A stretch of 64,000 bases of DNA from Acinetobacter gyllenbergii CIP 110306 = MTCC 11365 (GCF_000413855.1 NZ_ATGG01000013.1:162359-226358); one strand, 5' to 3'. Positions 27,060 through 37,208 are shown, numbered from the stretch's first letter. Program-made: numbers and translations. Notes: generated by a model from the sequence alone, not told the origin.

Positions 27060-27671
27060 TTAGCCATTAAAGAGACGATTTTTTTGGACGGCTAAGCCTT
27101 TACGGATACGTAATGCTTGTTTCAGACTGGGTACATCATTTTGCCACTGTTTGAGTGCCAAAATAATAGCGATGATCTCGACCCGTGTCAGAATACCCAA
27201 CCAAAACATAATCCAGAATAAAATTTGACTGTGGCCTGTGAGTGTCACTTGGACCAACAAGGCAAAGAGAAATAAGGTCCAAATTTTTGCGCCAATACTA
27301 TGTGTGGCCACTTCTTTACGGAACTTAATCAAGCTAACCATATAAATCGCCACTTCAAATAAAATCAGAATCAGAATCGGCCAAATGTATTGTTTAAAAA
27401 AATCAGGTTGTTGTAAGTAAATTGATGCAATTGCACAAATAAAGAAAATTTGATCAATATTGGAGTCTAAGCGACGCAATTTTTCATCGGATACGCCCAA
27501 GTGTCTTGCAATGATGCCATCAAAGATATCACTGATAAGTCCCAGTGTTAAAAATAGCACAGTATAAATAGGGAAGAATTGAGGCTGTAGCAGGGTCACA
27601 ATGACGATGAGAAAACCCAAGAGGAGTCTGGAATAAACAAGTAAAGTTGGAATTTGATACTTTAAAGACAT
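27060..27671 (-). CDS. CDP-alcohol phosphatidyltransferase family protein
   Basis: A 203-residue membrane enzyme with about five spans. The CDP-alcohol transferase motif is SDIFDGIIARHLGVSDEK followed by LRRLDSNID: the D-x2-DG-x2-AR half and the last two Asp are present, but the position of the second conserved Gly holds Leu. Family members transfer a phospho-alcohol from CDP-lipid or CDP-alcohol in phospholipid synthesis. Substrate cannot be assigned. Convergent with the YgjP-like gene, separated by 6 bases. Confidence 0.78.
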   Translation of the reverse strand: MSLKYQIPTLLVYSRLLLGFLIVIVTLLQPQFFPIYTVLFLTLGLISDIFDGIIARHLGVSDEKLRRLDSNIDQIFFICAIASIYLQQPDFFKQYIWPILILILFEVAIYMVSLIKFRKEVATHSIGAKIWTLFLFALLVQVTLTGHSQILFWIMFWLGILTRVEIIAIILALKQWQNDVPSLKQALRIRKGLAVQKNRLFNG

Positions 27672-27819
27672 TAAACAGGATTAATAAAAAGATTTGATAG
27701 GAGTATAGCAGTGGTCATTGAATATCAGGATGGCAAATACATATTTCATGAAACAAAAAAGTCTGTTGTATTGAATACAAATACTCAGATTATTTTTCAT
27801 ACTGCAATAGCGTGATTTT

Positions 27820-27851
27820 GCAAGCAATGGCATCACTGTTCCATTGCTTGC
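27820..27851. other. 11-bp hairpin downstream of the lipoprotein gene
   Basis: GCAAGCAATGG (27820-27830) pairs perfectly with CCATTGCTTGC (27841-27851). No T run follows on either strand, so it may be an mRNA 3'-end stabiliser rather than a classic terminator. Confidence 0.5.
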
Positions 27852-27863
27852 ACGGCCTAAGTC

Positions 27864-29381
27864 TTAGAAATTGCACTGTAACTGGGTTGTTTGCAATTGA
27901 TCTGGTGCTTTGCGACTATCTAAACCAGCGCTTGCACTTAATACCTGATTTGCTTTTACTTTCACTTGGATAAAAGTATATTGCAGTGTGCTATTGTTTG
28001 GCTCGGCAGAACTACTGTTAAGTAAATATTCGAAATTATTTTTGTTTACCTGCAATAAGTTATCAGTACTGTCAGCATCTAGTTTTGAGCTATAAGTTCT
28101 TCCATCTTTGATGAGCTCTAAGTTTCCATCCCCGCGAATATTGAGTTGACAGTTACTGTTGGGGTCTTTGTAATTTCCAATTAAGTATTCAATCGAGGGT
28201 AAGTTTGCGTTGACAATATTAATTCCTGTGATGCCTTGTTTGCAGGGGTAAATAGAGCCGTGACAGGTTGCAGTCGTGTCAGAAAAACCTACGGCACGGC
28301 GATAATCACCAGCACCAATGACTCGGAAGGCATTTGCTGCGTTACCTGTAGGGCCATTTCCAGCATAGGACTTTTGTTGTAACAGGGCATAGGCTTGAGG
28401 GTTTAATGCAGCTTGGTTAAAAGTATCTGCTAACTGTAGTACAGCTTGTTTTAACGAGGTTGCAAACGTGTCTCTTGCGTTCTTTTGATTTGCTGCAATA
28501 AATACCAAGTTATTTTTAGATGGGTCAATATTATCTGGTGTTGGAATCACCAAAGAGGTAAGAGTGTTTTGATCCCCACGTAATTTTTTAGCATCAAGAT
28601 AACCATCTTTTAAGTCAACGGCTAAGTTCTTGGTGAATTCAGCGAAGTTATTGTTAGGGTATAAGTTGGCCCATTGCTGCATAAAACCAAAACTGAGATA
28701 ACTATTGATGTATAAATTTGACTTTAAAGTTGCATTTACTGGTGAAAGAACATTGAGAAGATACGATGGATTTAGATTAGGGATATCCAACTGATAAAAA
28801 GCACTGGTCAGTGCTGTATTTACATCGGCGGTTGCTAGATTTAATTGTAATGCACTAATTTGTGTTGGGTTAACATTGATATCTGTCGGGAGTACCCCAG
28901 AACGAACTAACGCGCGTTGATAAATAGCTTCTGAGTTAGGATTGATATAAATCGTTTGCGTAAGATTACTGGTATTGACTTCAATCAAACTATGCAAAGT
29001 CATAGAAACATTTTGATATTGATAGTTCTGAAAGTCATAAATTGATGAGTTAGGGGTGGTCGAAATTTCTATGCGATATAAACGTTCTTTATCTAGCGTC
29101 CGGGGTAATGTGATATTGATCTCTGATGTGGTACTTAAGTTTTGTTCGAGAACCAGTGTATTATCAAAATTGTCGAATACTTTTAGTACAACATCTCGCA
29201 TCTCAATAGCAGCTTTGATATTGAAACTCTTTGGCTTCGGTTCTTGCACTGTTGGGGTGGTCTCTATGTCTGCTTTACTTTCACCGCTTCCACAGCCAAT
29301 TAATGCAGAGCTGAGTAGAAGTGTACTTAGCCCTAAGCAGATATGATGATGTAATCTTTGTTTTGACATCAAAGAAGGCAT
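27864..29381 (-). CDS. Large hypothetical lipoprotein
   Basis: A 505-residue protein with a lipoprotein signal (hydrophobic SLTLLLSS-type core, then LIGC, Cys near residue 30). The mature protein starts with an acidic, Pro-rich linker (ESKADIETTPTVQEPKPKS), followed by a beta-rich domain (IEMRDVVLKVFDNFDNTLVL) and a long domain rich in Asn, Thr and Ser with paired Cys (TCHGSIYPCKQG; SNCQLNIRG). GGAGAG supports the start at 29381. Probably anchored in the outer membrane. No family recognised. Confidence 0.7.
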   Translation of the reverse strand: MPSLMSKQRLHHHICLGLSTLLLSSALIGCGSGESKADIETTPTVQEPKPKSFNIKAAIEMRDVVLKVFDNFDNTLVLEQNLSTTSEINITLPRTLDKERLYRIEISTTPNSSIYDFQNYQYQNVSMTLHSLIEVNTSNLTQTIYINPNSEAIYQRALVRSGVLPTDINVNPTQISALQLNLATADVNTALTSAFYQLDIPNLNPSYLLNVLSPVNATLKSNLYINSYLSFGFMQQWANLYPNNNFAEFTKNLAVDLKDGYLDAKKLRGDQNTLTSLVIPTPDNIDPSKNNLVFIAANQKNARDTFATSLKQAVLQLADTFNQAALNPQAYALLQQKSYAGNGPTGNAANAFRVIGAGDYRRAVGFSDTTATCHGSIYPCKQGITGINIVNANLPSIEYLIGNYKDPNSNCQLNIRGDGNLELIKDGRTYSSKLDADSTDNLLQVNKNNFEYLLNSSSAEPNNSTLQYTFIQVKVKANQVLSASAGLDSRKAPDQLQTTQLQCNF

Positions 29382-29656
29382 TCCAGCTCTCCAAAAAATT
29401 TTGCATCCATGAAATTTATTATTACCGCAATTTTTTTTATTCTATTCGAATAGTGAAATGATTCAATAGTATTTCTTGACCAATGGTAGAATCAATTCAA
29501 ATATAATCCGTTTATTTGTATCCAATTATAGTTTTTTCACTGCATAAGGATGATGGATTGTCCTGTTATTTTCTTAAATGTTAGGCACTTGAAGATTGTG
29601 TAAAATGGGGCAAACTGCCATACTATTTATCTAATTGAACGCTTGAGGTGTCACAC

Positions 29657-30706
29657 GTGATTTCTGTTGGTATTGTTGGTGGAACTGGATACACTGGGGT
29701 TGAGCTATTACGTCTTTTATTAAGACATTCACAAGTTCAGGTTCGTATTCTCACTTCTCGTACAGAAGCAGGAAAGCGTGTTGCAGATATGTTCCCAAGT
29801 CTACGTGGACATACAACACTCGAATTTTCTGATTTGGATTTAGATCAATTAGCACAATGTGATGTGGTGTTTTTTGCAACGCCACATGGTGTTGCAATGC
29901 AACATGCTGAAAAATTGATTGCTACAGGTACAAAAGTAATTGATCTTGCAGCTGATTTTCGTTTGCAAGACTTGGTTCAGTTTGAAAAATGGTATGGGAT
30001 GCAACATAGTTGTCCAGCCATCTTAAAAGATTCTGTTTATGGTTTAACTGAGTTAAATCGTGAGAGGATCAAGCAAGCACAAGTGATTGGTAATCCAGGT
30101 TGTTACCCAACGACTGTGCAATTAGGTTTAGCTCCATTACTTAAAAATGCAGACCAACTGATTCAAACACAAAGTATTATTGTAGATGCGAAGTCTGGGG
30201 TGTCTGGAGCGGGGCGTAAAGCAAGTCTCGGTATGATATACAGTGAAAATGCTGATAATTTTAAGGCTTATGGCGTCGCTGGGCATCGTCATCATCCAGA
30301 GATTGTTGAAGCACTTGAAAATATTTCGGGGCAAAAAGGACAGTTCGATCAGCTTATTTTTGTGCCGCATCTCGTGCCAATGATTCGTGGCATGCTGAGT
30401 ACGATTTATGTTGACTTAACTGAACAAGGTCAGCAGCTTGACTTACAAGCACTTTACGAAGATTTTTATAAAGAAGAGCGCTTTGTTGATGTCATGCCTG
30501 CAAATAGTTCACCAGAAACACGTAGTGTTCGTGGTGCGAATGAGCTCAGAATTGCGCTCTACCGCCCACAACCGAATAAACTGATTATCTTGGTTGCTCA
30601 AGACAATCTAGTCAAAGGTGCTGCAGGTCAGGCGATTCAAAATATGAACTTAATGTTTGGTTTTGATGAGGCCGCAGGCTTGGAAGGTATTGGTTTATTA
30701 CCATAA
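29657..30706 (+). CDS. argC: N-acetyl-gamma-glutamyl-phosphate reductase
   Basis: About 349 residues; NADPH-dependent reduction of N-acetylglutamyl phosphate in arginine synthesis. N-terminal nucleotide loop [19 protein letters not shown], catalytic Cys in [16 protein letters not shown], and AGHRHHPEI are intact. I chose the GTG at 29657 because GAGGTG lies 6 bases before it; a GTG at 29648 is also in frame. Stand-alone gene. Confidence 0.95.
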   Translation: MISVGIVGGTGYTGVELLRLLLRHSQVQVRILTSRTEAGKRVADMFPSLRGHTTLEFSDLDLDQLAQCDVVFFATPHGVAMQHAEKLIATGTKVIDLAADFRLQDLVQFEKWYGMQHSCPAILKDSVYGLTELNRERIKQAQVIGNPGCYPTTVQLGLAPLLKNADQLIQTQSIIVDAKSGVSGAGRKASLGMIYSENADNFKAYGVAGHRHHPEIVEALENISGQKGQFDQLIFVPHLVPMIRGMLSTIYVDLTEQGQQLDLQALYEDFYKEERFVDVMPANSSPETRSVRGANELRIALYRPQPNKLIILVAQDNLVKGAAGQAIQNMNLMFGFDEAAGLEGIGLLP

Positions 30707-30787
30707 AAAACGCTTTTTTACTTCACACACATTTAAATTTCGATTTTAATGTGTGCTTTGATGCAGATCATAACGATAGAGATGATG

Positions 30788-31537
30788 ATGGAAAACGCTG
30801 AACCGACTACTTCACCAGACAGTTCCGTTGAAAAAAATAAATTCTTAAAAACGAATTTACCTTTGATTATTGGTGCTACTGTTCTTATCGGTAGCAGTTT
30901 TTTGCTTGGTTATACTGTCGGCCACCGTCAAGGTTTAACAGTGGTTGGTTATGATGCAGATGCTGAACAATTGGTTGATGTGGTTCAGAAACAAAAGACG
31001 GCATTGGATTCAGTCAGCAAAAGTTTGAATGCTGCGGTTCAAGAGCGTGATATGGCTGTGGGTAATGCAGATGACTTATTCAAGGCAGTGAATCAAGCCA
31101 ATGCGGATAAGACCCAATTTGAGGGGATGAATGCGATTTATCGTGATATTTTGAGACAACGTGGTGGTGTAAGCTTAACCATTCAAAATATGGCAATTAA
31201 ATCTTTACCTGAAAATGCCTTTGAATATCAGATTGATCTTGTTCAAGTCAGTCCAAATAAGCGCCGAGCTTCTGGTTCGGTTGAATTGCGCTTAATCAAA
31301 GATACTGAAATTTTAGTTGTGCCTTTAGAAGATAAAAACTTCAATTTTGATGATTTTGAGCGTCTAACCGGGCGTTGGACAATGCCTAAAGGGTTTACAC
31401 CTCAATTCATTGAAGTTCGTTTAACAGGATCTGGTACGCCTGTAATCAAACGTTTTAGCTGGCAACGTGGTAAGCCCGTAGATGTAGGCTCTGCTTTTGT
31501 GTCAGAAATTCCTCAAGCCGAAGCAAACGCCCAATAA
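30788..31537 (+). CDS. Membrane-anchored coiled-coil protein (DUF6776-like)
   Basis: About 249 residues. A membrane span (LPLIIGATVLIGSSFLLGYTVG) follows a short polar N terminus, then a coiled coil of ~70 residues (VVQKQKTALDSVSKSLNAAV and on) and a C-terminal beta domain (GSVELRLIKDTEILVVPLED; GRWTMPKGFTPQFIEVRL). The layout is that of DUF6776 proteins of unknown function. Three consecutive ATGs (30782, 30785, 30788) make the exact start uncertain; AGAG spacing favours 30788. Confidence 0.72.
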   Translation: MENAEPTTSPDSSVEKNKFLKTNLPLIIGATVLIGSSFLLGYTVGHRQGLTVVGYDADAEQLVDVVQKQKTALDSVSKSLNAAVQERDMAVGNADDLFKAVNQANADKTQFEGMNAIYRDILRQRGGVSLTIQNMAIKSLPENAFEYQIDLVQVSPNKRRASGSVELRLIKDTEILVVPLEDKNFNFDDFERLTGRWTMPKGFTPQFIEVRLTGSGTPVIKRFSWQRGKPVDVGSAFVSEIPQAEANAQ

Positions 31538-31559
31538 TTTTTTAGATTAAGAACCCAAT

Positions 31560-31973
31560 ATGCGAAGATACAAACGTCAGATGAATTTAAGTGAAGTGAA
31601 AAACTCTTTTCATCAATCAGGTTATGTCGATTGGCACTTAAATCCACGTTTAAGTGATTCGCAAGAGGATCATGAAGGTGAGGTGGTTGTACAAACTGCC
31701 CCACCAGAGTTAAAACGGCCGCCTTTATATGCGGTCGTGCTTATGAATGATGATTACACACCAATGGACTTTGTGATTGAAGTCCTACAAAGTTTCTTTT
31801 CTATGGATTTTGATCAGGCCAGTCAGGTCATGTTAACAGTTCATTATGAAGGTAAAGGTACTGCTGGTATTTACCCACGTGATATTGCTGAAACGAAAGC
31901 AAATCAAGTGAATAATTATGCCCGTTCGCAAGGCCATCCTTTGTTGTGCCAGATCGAACCTGAGCAGCGTTAA
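31560..31973 (+). CDS. clpS: ATP-dependent Clp protease adaptor ClpS
   Basis: A 137-residue N-degron adaptor that delivers proteins with destabilising N-terminal residues to ClpAP. The binding-pocket residues are all present: [12 protein letters not shown] (Asn-Asp-Asp-x-Thr-x-Met) and the His of [20 protein letters not shown]. The N-terminal extension of ~55 residues is longer than in E. coli; an in-frame ATG at codon 8 may be the true start. clpA lies 594 bases downstream, unusually far, because a ClpS-like remnant intervenes. Confidence 0.95.
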   Translation: MRRYKRQMNLSEVKNSFHQSGYVDWHLNPRLSDSQEDHEGEVVVQTAPPELKRPPLYAVVLMNDDYTPMDFVIEVLQSFFSMDFDQASQVMLTVHYEGKGTAGIYPRDIAETKANQVNNYARSQGHPLLCQIEPEQR

Positions 31974-32045
31974 GAAAAGCAACGCTTTTTAGCTGCGCAA
32001 GGCGAGCAACTATGTTGCGAGTAAAAGCGTTAAGAAAAGCAACGC
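31966..32045. repeat. 20-bp direct repeat after clpS
   Basis: AGCGTTAAGAAAAGCAACGC occurs at 31966-31985, overlapping the clpS stop codon, and again at 32026-32045, a 60-bp period. Consistent with a short duplication in the clpS-clpA gap. Confidence 0.9.
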
Positions 32046-32201
32046 ACTTGCGGAATGTTATTTCTCATGCGCAAGACCTTGCGCCATGAGGTGGCTCATA
32101 TGCTATGGGTGAAATAGTACATACGTTGTTCATAAAAGTATAAAGTCTGGCCTTTCGATTCGATGTATATATCAATGTATATCTTGTTTTGTGCTAAAAA
32201 C

Positions 32202-32315
32202 ATGAAACAATATACTGAGTATCAATATATTAAACTTATGGATGATTTGTTAGGCTTTAAGCAAGATCATGCAGTATTACAATTTTTCATAGATTTAATA
32301 TTGTTTCATAAATGA
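32202..32315 (+). CDS. Possible 37-residue ORF before the ClpS-like ORF
   Basis: Starts MKQYTEYQYIKLMDDLL and ends FHK. Its TGA overlaps the ATG of the ClpS-like frame at 32312 (ATGA), which would allow coupled translation. There is no convincing ribosome site before 32202 and no family recognised. It could equally be part of the same decayed duplication. Confidence 0.25.
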   Translation: MKQYTEYQYIKLMDDLLGFKQDHAVLQFFIDLILFHK

Positions 32316-32611
32316 ATAACAAGTTCGCTGGCTTTTTGAACGATTGGATCAGTCTAATTCCCTTTGTAATTGAATTTTTACAACAATACTTTGTTTTGAA
32401 TCTTGACCAAGATAGTCAACTAATGCTAACAGTAGATTATGAAGCAAAGAGACTTGTAGACGTATATCCAATCACGATTACAGAAGCTCAGCAGATCAAG
32501 TCAATAATTCGCTTTTTCATTAAAAGATTTTCTTTTTTTGATAGAGCCCAAGATATAAGGGGGTTACATGCTCAGTCGTCAATTAGAAGTATCGTTACGT
32601 TTGGCTGTTAG
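32312..32611 (+). pseudogene. Diverged or decayed ClpS-like copy
   Basis: The first ~65 of 99 residues align without gaps to the core of the upstream ClpS: FVIEFLQQYFVLNLDQDSQL against [20 protein letters not shown], and LMLTVDYEAK with VYPITITEAQQ against [10 protein letters not shown] with [11 protein letters not shown]. The pocket is destroyed: NDDYTPM is replaced by NDWISLI and the key His by Asp. The N-terminal third of ClpS is missing, there is no ribosome site, and the frame runs into clpA by 44 bases. I read it as a duplicated, decayed clpS, although a truncated expressed paralogue cannot be excluded. Confidence 0.7.
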
Positions 32612-34853
32612 CATGGCTCGTCAAAAGAGACATGAGTTTCTGACAGTTGAACATTTGTTGCTTGCCTTACTTGATAATGATTCTGCCGTAAATGCATTAA
32701 AAGCATGTGGTGCAGACATCGTTACTTTGCGTAAAGAATTAGAGGAATATGTAGAGCAACATACCCCAAAACTTGGTGATAATAGTGAACAGGCCCCTCA
32801 TCCAACTGAGAGCTTTGATCGAATTTTGCAACGTGCAATTTTCCATGTTCAATCGAGCGGTGGTGACCGCACGGTTGAGGGTGCAGATGTTCTAGTCGCG
32901 ATGTATTCAGAGCGAGATTCATTCGCGGTTTATTTGCTTAAACGTCATCAAATTAATCGTTTAACTTTGACTCAATACCTGTCTCATGGCACACGTAAAG
33001 ATGAGATTCAAGTTGAGGAAGAGGTTGAAGATATTGAAGGTGAAAGTGCTGCTTCAGCAAATGCTGGACCACTTGAGCAATATACACTGAACTTAAATAT
33101 CGAAGCACAAAAGGGTAAAACAGATCCTTTAATTGGCCGTGAAAAAGAAATTGAGCGTGCGGCTCAGATTTTATGTCGTCGTCGTAAAAACAATCCACTT
33201 TTAGTGGGTGACCCAGGTGTGGGTAAAACGTCGATTGCTGAAGGTTTGGCATGGTTAATCGTCAATGGTAAAGCACCTAAACCACTTGCCAATGCTGAAG
33301 TCTATAGCTTAGACATTGGTGCTTTGGTTGCAGGGACTAAATATCGTGGTGACTTTGAGAAGCGTTTAAAACAATTGTTAAATGCTTTGAAAAAGAATCC
33401 AAATGCGATCTTATTCATTGATGAAATTCATATGATTATTGGTGCAGGCTCAAGCATGGGCAGTACCATGGATGCATCGAATTTGATTAAACCTGCTTTG
33501 GCCAATGGCAGTCTACGTTGCATTGGTTCAACAACTTTCCAAGAGTATCGCCAGGTATTCGAGAAAGACCATGCTTTATCGCGTCGCTTCCAGAAAATTG
33601 ACGTGAACGAGCCAAGTATCAATGAAACGATTGAAATTTTACGTGGCTTGAAAAACAAGTTCGAAGATTTCCATCATGTTGAATACGATGACAAAGCATT
33701 AGTTGCTGCAGTTGAATTGTCAGCTAAATTTATCAATGATCGTTTCTTGCCAGATAAAGCAATTGACGTGATTGATGAGGCAGGTGCACAGCGTCGTCTA
33801 AAAGCTGAAGTCGATGGCACAACCATCTCAGTTGAGAATATTGAAGATATCGTTTCTAAGATTGCCCGTATTCCGCCGAAAACTGTCTCTAAAGATGACA
33901 AGTCTGTACTTGAGAATCTGGAACGTGATTTGAAACGTGTGGTATTTGGTCAAGATGAAGCGATTACAGCACTTGCATCCGCGATCAAATTATCTCGTGC
34001 AGGCTTAAAAGCACCAGATAAACCAGTGGGTAGTTTTGTTTTCGCTGGTCCAACAGGTGTGGGTAAAACCGAAGTCACTAAGCAACTGGCTAAATTGCTA
34101 GGCGTAGAGCTGGTTCGTTTCGATATGTCTGAATATATGGAGCGTCATGCGGTTTCTCGCCTGATTGGTGCGCCTCCAGGTTATGTTGGTTATGATCAAG
34201 GCGGTTTGCTAACCGATGCGATTCATAAAAATCCGCATTGTGTATTGTTGCTGGATGAGATTGAAAAAGCGCATCCAGATGTATTCAACTTGTTATTACA
34301 AGTCATGGATCATGGTGCTTTGACTGACAATAATGGTCGTAAATCTGATTTCAGAAATGTGATTATTGTGCTCACCACCAATATTGGTGCAGAAAGTATT
34401 GTCCGTGCAAGTATTGGTTTCACTGAACAAGATCACAGCGCAGATAACCAAGATGCAATGAAACGTGCATTCTCTCCTGAATTCCGTAACCGTTTGGATG
34501 GTGTGATTCAATTTAAAGCACTTCCGACGACAATCATCGATTCAGTGGTAGACAAATTCTTAACCGAGTTGCAAGCACAACTCGATGAGAAACAAGTGGT
34601 ACTTGATGTTGATCAAAGTGCTCGTGACTGGTTGTCAGCCAATGGTTATGACCGTCTCATGGGTGCTCGTCCTATGCAACGCCTGATCCAAGAGCATTTG
34701 AAAAAGCCATTAGCTGAGATGATTCTGTTTGGTGAGCTTGCTGAGCATGGTGGTAATGTTGCAGTTTCTGTGAAAACAGAGAATGGCAAAGACGTTGGCT
34801 TGAAGTTGGAAGTCTTTGAAGATCATATTAACCCGAGTGCTGAACCTGCTTAA
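32568..34853 (+). CDS. clpA: ATP-dependent Clp protease ATP-binding subunit ClpA
   Basis: A 761-residue AAA+ unfoldase with N domain (residues ~1-145; [30 protein letters not shown]), D1 (Walker [14 protein letters not shown]; Walker [10 protein letters not shown]) and D2 ([29 protein letters not shown]) and a ClpP-docking region typical of ClpA. No middle coiled-coil insertion, so it is not ClpB/ClpC. It unfolds substrates for ClpP, with ClpS as adaptor. GGGGG supports the start. ynfA begins at its stop codon (TAATG). Confidence 0.97.
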   Translation: MLSRQLEVSLRLAVSMARQKRHEFLTVEHLLLALLDNDSAVNALKACGADIVTLRKELEEYVEQHTPKLGDNSEQAPHPTESFDRILQRAIFHVQSSGGDRTVEGADVLVAMYSERDSFAVYLLKRHQINRLTLTQYLSHGTRKDEIQVEEEVEDIEGESAASANAGPLEQYTLNLNIEAQKGKTDPLIGREKEIERAAQILCRRRKNNPLLVGDPGVGKTSIAEGLAWLIVNGKAPKPLANAEVYSLDIGALVAGTKYRGDFEKRLKQLLNALKKNPNAILFIDEIHMIIGAGSSMGSTMDASNLIKPALANGSLRCIGSTTFQEYRQVFEKDHALSRRFQKIDVNEPSINETIEILRGLKNKFEDFHHVEYDDKALVAAVELSAKFINDRFLPDKAIDVIDEAGAQRRLKAEVDGTTISVENIEDIVSKIARIPPKTVSKDDKSVLENLERDLKRVVFGQDEAITALASAIKLSRAGLKAPDKPVGSFVFAGPTGVGKTEVTKQLAKLLGVELVRFDMSEYMERHAVSRLIGAPPGYVGYDQGGLLTDAIHKNPHCVLLLDEIEKAHPDVFNLLLQVMDHGALTDNNGRKSDFRNVIIVLTTNIGAESIVRASIGFTEQDHSADNQDAMKRAFSPEFRNRLDGVIQFKALPTTIIDSVVDKFLTELQAQLDEKQVVLDVDQSARDWLSANGYDRLMGARPMQRLIQEHLKKPLAEMILFGELAEHGGNVAVSVKTENGKDVGLKLEVFEDHINPSAEPA

Positions 34854-35215
34854 TGTTTGAATTGTCTTTTTCAATAACCCAAGTACTTAAAGTATTTGGG
34901 TTATTTTTCGTCACAGCAATTGCTGAAATTCTTGGTTGTTATTTTCCTTATCTCATTTTGAATCAAGGAAAATCACATTGGTTGTGGATTCCGACTGCTT
35001 TAAGCTTAGCGGTTTTTGTTTGGTTGCTGACTTTGCACCCTGCAGCATCAGGTCGTATTTATGCGGCTTATGGTGGGATCTATATTTTTACTGCCTTATT
35101 GTGGCTGCGTTATGTTGATCAAGTGATGCTGACACGTTGGGATATTCTAGGTGGTCTTGTGGTTTTATGCGGAGCGGGCTTAATCATTTTGCAGCCGCAA
35201 GGTTTAGTGCGTTAA
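34853..35215 (+). CDS. YnfA family (UPF0060) membrane protein
   Basis: A 120-residue protein with four membrane segments. Matches Ynf[19 protein letters not shown] (A-E-I-x-G-C-Y), [19 protein letters not shown] and an inner-membrane ending [14 protein letters not shown]. YnfA is a small-multidrug-resistance-like dimeric transporter in enterobacteria. Its ATG overlaps the clpA stop by 1 base, indicating cotranscription. Confidence 0.9.
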   Translation: MFELSFSITQVLKVFGLFFVTAIAEILGCYFPYLILNQGKSHWLWIPTALSLAVFVWLLTLHPAASGRIYAAYGGIYIFTALLWLRYVDQVMLTRWDILGGLVVLCGAGLIILQPQGLVR

Positions 35216-35217
35216 GG

Positions 35218-35251
35218 ATTCAGCATGATACGCATTGTGATCATGCTGAAT
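35218..35251. other. 12-bp hairpin between convergent genes
   Basis: ATTCAGCATGAT (35218-35229) pairs with ATCATGCTGAAT (35240-35251), loop of 10. No T run on either strand. It lies just after ynfA and just after the ABC-F gene on the other strand, so it probably marks the 3' ends. Confidence 0.6.
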
Positions 35252-35265
35252 ACATCATTTAAAGA

Positions 35266-36840
35266 TTAACTTAGTAAATAACTTGTTTTGATCCCGCATG
35301 CTTCAGCAAAAGTTTCGTCATGCGACACCAGTATCACCGCACCGTTAAAAGAATTAATTGCTTGAGCCAGTAATTCACGAGATTCGATATCGAGATGATT
35401 TTCGGGTTCATCTAAAAATAACAGTTCAACTACTTGTTGCTTTAAGGCAAGCAAAGCCACTTTTAAGCGTTCACCTCCACTTAGGATGGAGATGGGCATA
35501 AGTGCTTTATCTCTTCTAATTTGAAGGTTTCCTAATAAGGTTCGCCCTTGTTGTTCAGTTAGTCCAGGATCAATATGTTGTAAATATTCTAGGGCTGAAA
35601 TAGTGTCATCAAGTAGCGAAAATCTCTGGTCAAGATAAGTAGAAGTTACTTTGCAATAAACTTCACCTGTAAGTGGTGGAATTAAACCTTGAAGAGTTTT
35701 CAATAAGGTTGATTTGCCAGTTCCATTTGCGCCACGTAAATGCAATTTTTCTCCAGCCGTAATTGCAAGATCAATCGGTTGTGTCTTCGCATAAGCGAGT
35801 TGTAATTGGTGACAACGTAAGATTTCTCCTGACTTTCTGGCCGTAAGTGCAAATTCGAAAGACTGGGTTTTAAGATGTTCCAGTTGAGTTTGCTTCTGTT
35901 GCAGTTCATCTTTTGCATCTGCAAGCTGTTTGATTTGTTGTTTACGCAGATGGGCCTGAGACTGCTCTGACTGTTCCTTTTTAGCGTCCAATAAGATAGG
36001 GGCCTGCGAACCAGAAGCTCTTAGCTTTTCACCTGCTTTTTGACGTTTCTGCGCTTTCATCTGGCTGTGATGTTGCTGTTCTTTCAGTTGTTTTAACTCA
36101 CGCTTTTCTTGCTGTACTGCGTGTGATAATGCGTCGACGTGTAACTGATGTTGCTGCTGATATAGCGCATAATTGCCACCGTAATAATGTAGCCCTAGCT
36201 GATTTGAAGAAAAAATACCCTGTACATGTGACAGCAGTTGTCGATCATGGCTGATTATCAACCCGCCTGTAGGGTGTTGAGACATTTGCTGGATCAACCA
36301 TTCACGACCCTGTGTATCTAAGTGATTACTGGGTTCATCCAGTAATAGATAATGATCTTTGAGCAGAAATAAGCGGCATAGTGCGAGTTTGGTTTTTTGA
36401 CCTTCACTCAAATGCTGAGTAGGCGTATTAAGATCTATGGGTAAACCCGCACTTTGCAAAAGCTGCTGCCATTCCATAGGTAAATGCCATAGATGTTCAA
36501 CTTGATCATAATCGGCAAAAGATGCAGTGCCTTGTCGGATACGTTCAAAGCATCCGTTTAAATTATCAATATGCAAAGCTTGAGCGATTGTATCTGCTTG
36601 TACACGCTGAAGTTGAGCTAGATATTGATGCGGACACTGCCATGAGATTTGGCCTGAATAGGGTAGCTTGAATTTTGTCTGCTCATGCAGAAGAGACATC
36701 AATAGCGATTTCCCTTGACCATTGCATCCAATCAATCCTGTGAATTGATGTAATGGAAGTTGAAAGCAAAGTGAGTCAAAGCATATGAGCTGTGCGAATT
36801 CAAGGGATAGGTTGGAAATAATACATGCCTGTTGAGTCAT
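35266..36840 (-). CDS. ABC-F family ATPase
   Basis: About 524 residues with two ABC domains and no membrane segment. Site 1: Walker A GCNGQGKSLLM, signature LSEGQKTKLAL, Walker B YLLLDEPSNHLD. Site 2: GANGTGKSTLLK, LSGGERLKVAL, LFLDEPENHLD. Between them is the charged helical linker (Gln/Lys/Arg-rich, residues ~230-310) typical of ABC-F proteins, which act on ribosomes. I start it at 36840, where GAGG lies 6 bases upstream; the open frame extends to 36933. Which ABC-F subgroup is unclear. Confidence 0.88.
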   Translation of the reverse strand: MTQQACIISNLSLEFAQLICFDSLCFQLPLHQFTGLIGCNGQGKSLLMSLLHEQTKFKLPYSGQISWQCPHQYLAQLQRVQADTIAQALHIDNLNGCFERIRQGTASFADYDQVEHLWHLPMEWQQLLQSAGLPIDLNTPTQHLSEGQKTKLALCRLFLLKDHYLLLDEPSNHLDTQGREWLIQQMSQHPTGGLIISHDRQLLSHVQGIFSSNQLGLHYYGGNYALYQQQHQLHVDALSHAVQQEKRELKQLKEQQHHSQMKAQKRQKAGEKLRASGSQAPILLDAKKEQSEQSQAHLRKQQIKQLADAKDELQQKQTQLEHLKTQSFEFALTARKSGEILRCHQLQLAYAKTQPIDLAITAGEKLHLRGANGTGKSTLLKTLQGLIPPLTGEVYCKVTSTYLDQRFSLLDDTISALEYLQHIDPGLTEQQGRTLLGNLQIRRDKALMPISILSGGERLKVALLALKQQVVELLFLDEPENHLDIESRELLAQAINSFNGAVILVSHDETFAEACGIKTSYLLS

Positions 36841-37087
36841 ATGAAACCTCATAAACAGGATATGCAAAATAGAGAGATCGAGATAAGTTTTAGAATAAAG
36901 AAGCGCTAAACGATAGCTAAGTCTATTTTGCACATCAAAAAGAAAAATGAACTTTGATGATGGAAATAGAACTTACTTCATTGGCGTAATCTCAAATTGG
37001 TTTATTTTTACACTATTCTATGGGGGAACTGGCGAAAGGTCAAACTTTAAGGTTTTGAAGATAGGATTAAAAAAATATAAAAAGTGC

Positions 37088-37116
37088 TTGTCAAATGCTG
37101 AAATAGTGCGTAATTT
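37088..37116 (+). promoter_or_regulatory. Promoter of the aro leader
   Basis: TTGTCA at 37088-37093, a 17-base spacer, and TAATTT at 37111-37116 form a near-consensus sigma-70 promoter. Transcription would start near 37123, about 30 bases before the first leader peptide. Confidence 0.65.
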
Positions 37117-37154
37117 AATAGTTAGACACCGTTTTTTAGATATTTGAAATAAAT

Positions 37155-37208
37155 ATGTTAAAGCATACTGTAAACATCAACGCATACTTTTACTTTTGGC
37201 AATATTGA
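37155..37208 (+). CDS. Aromatic leader peptide 1 of the aro attenuator
   Basis: A 17-residue ORF, MLKHTVNINAYFYFWQY, in which six of the last seven residues are Tyr, Phe or Trp. This is the composition expected of an attenuation leader sensing charged aromatic tRNAs. The ribosome site is weak (TTGAAATAAAT). The stop codon abuts the 5' arm of the presumed antiterminator, so a ribosome at the stop would mask it, while one stalled on the Tyr/Phe codons would leave it free. Confidence 0.72.
   Translation: MLKHTVNINAYFYFWQY

Noticed and set aside
29595..29640. Promoter for argC
   Set aside because: Candidate hexamers have poor spacing (about 19); not strong enough to list.
32312..32611. Second functional ClpS adaptor
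   Set aside because: Pocket residues lost and N terminus missing; at most a regulator, more likely a remnant.
36947..37147. 66-codon frame upstream of the aro leader
   Set aside because: No ribosome site, low-quality composition, and it overlaps the promoter at 37088-37116.
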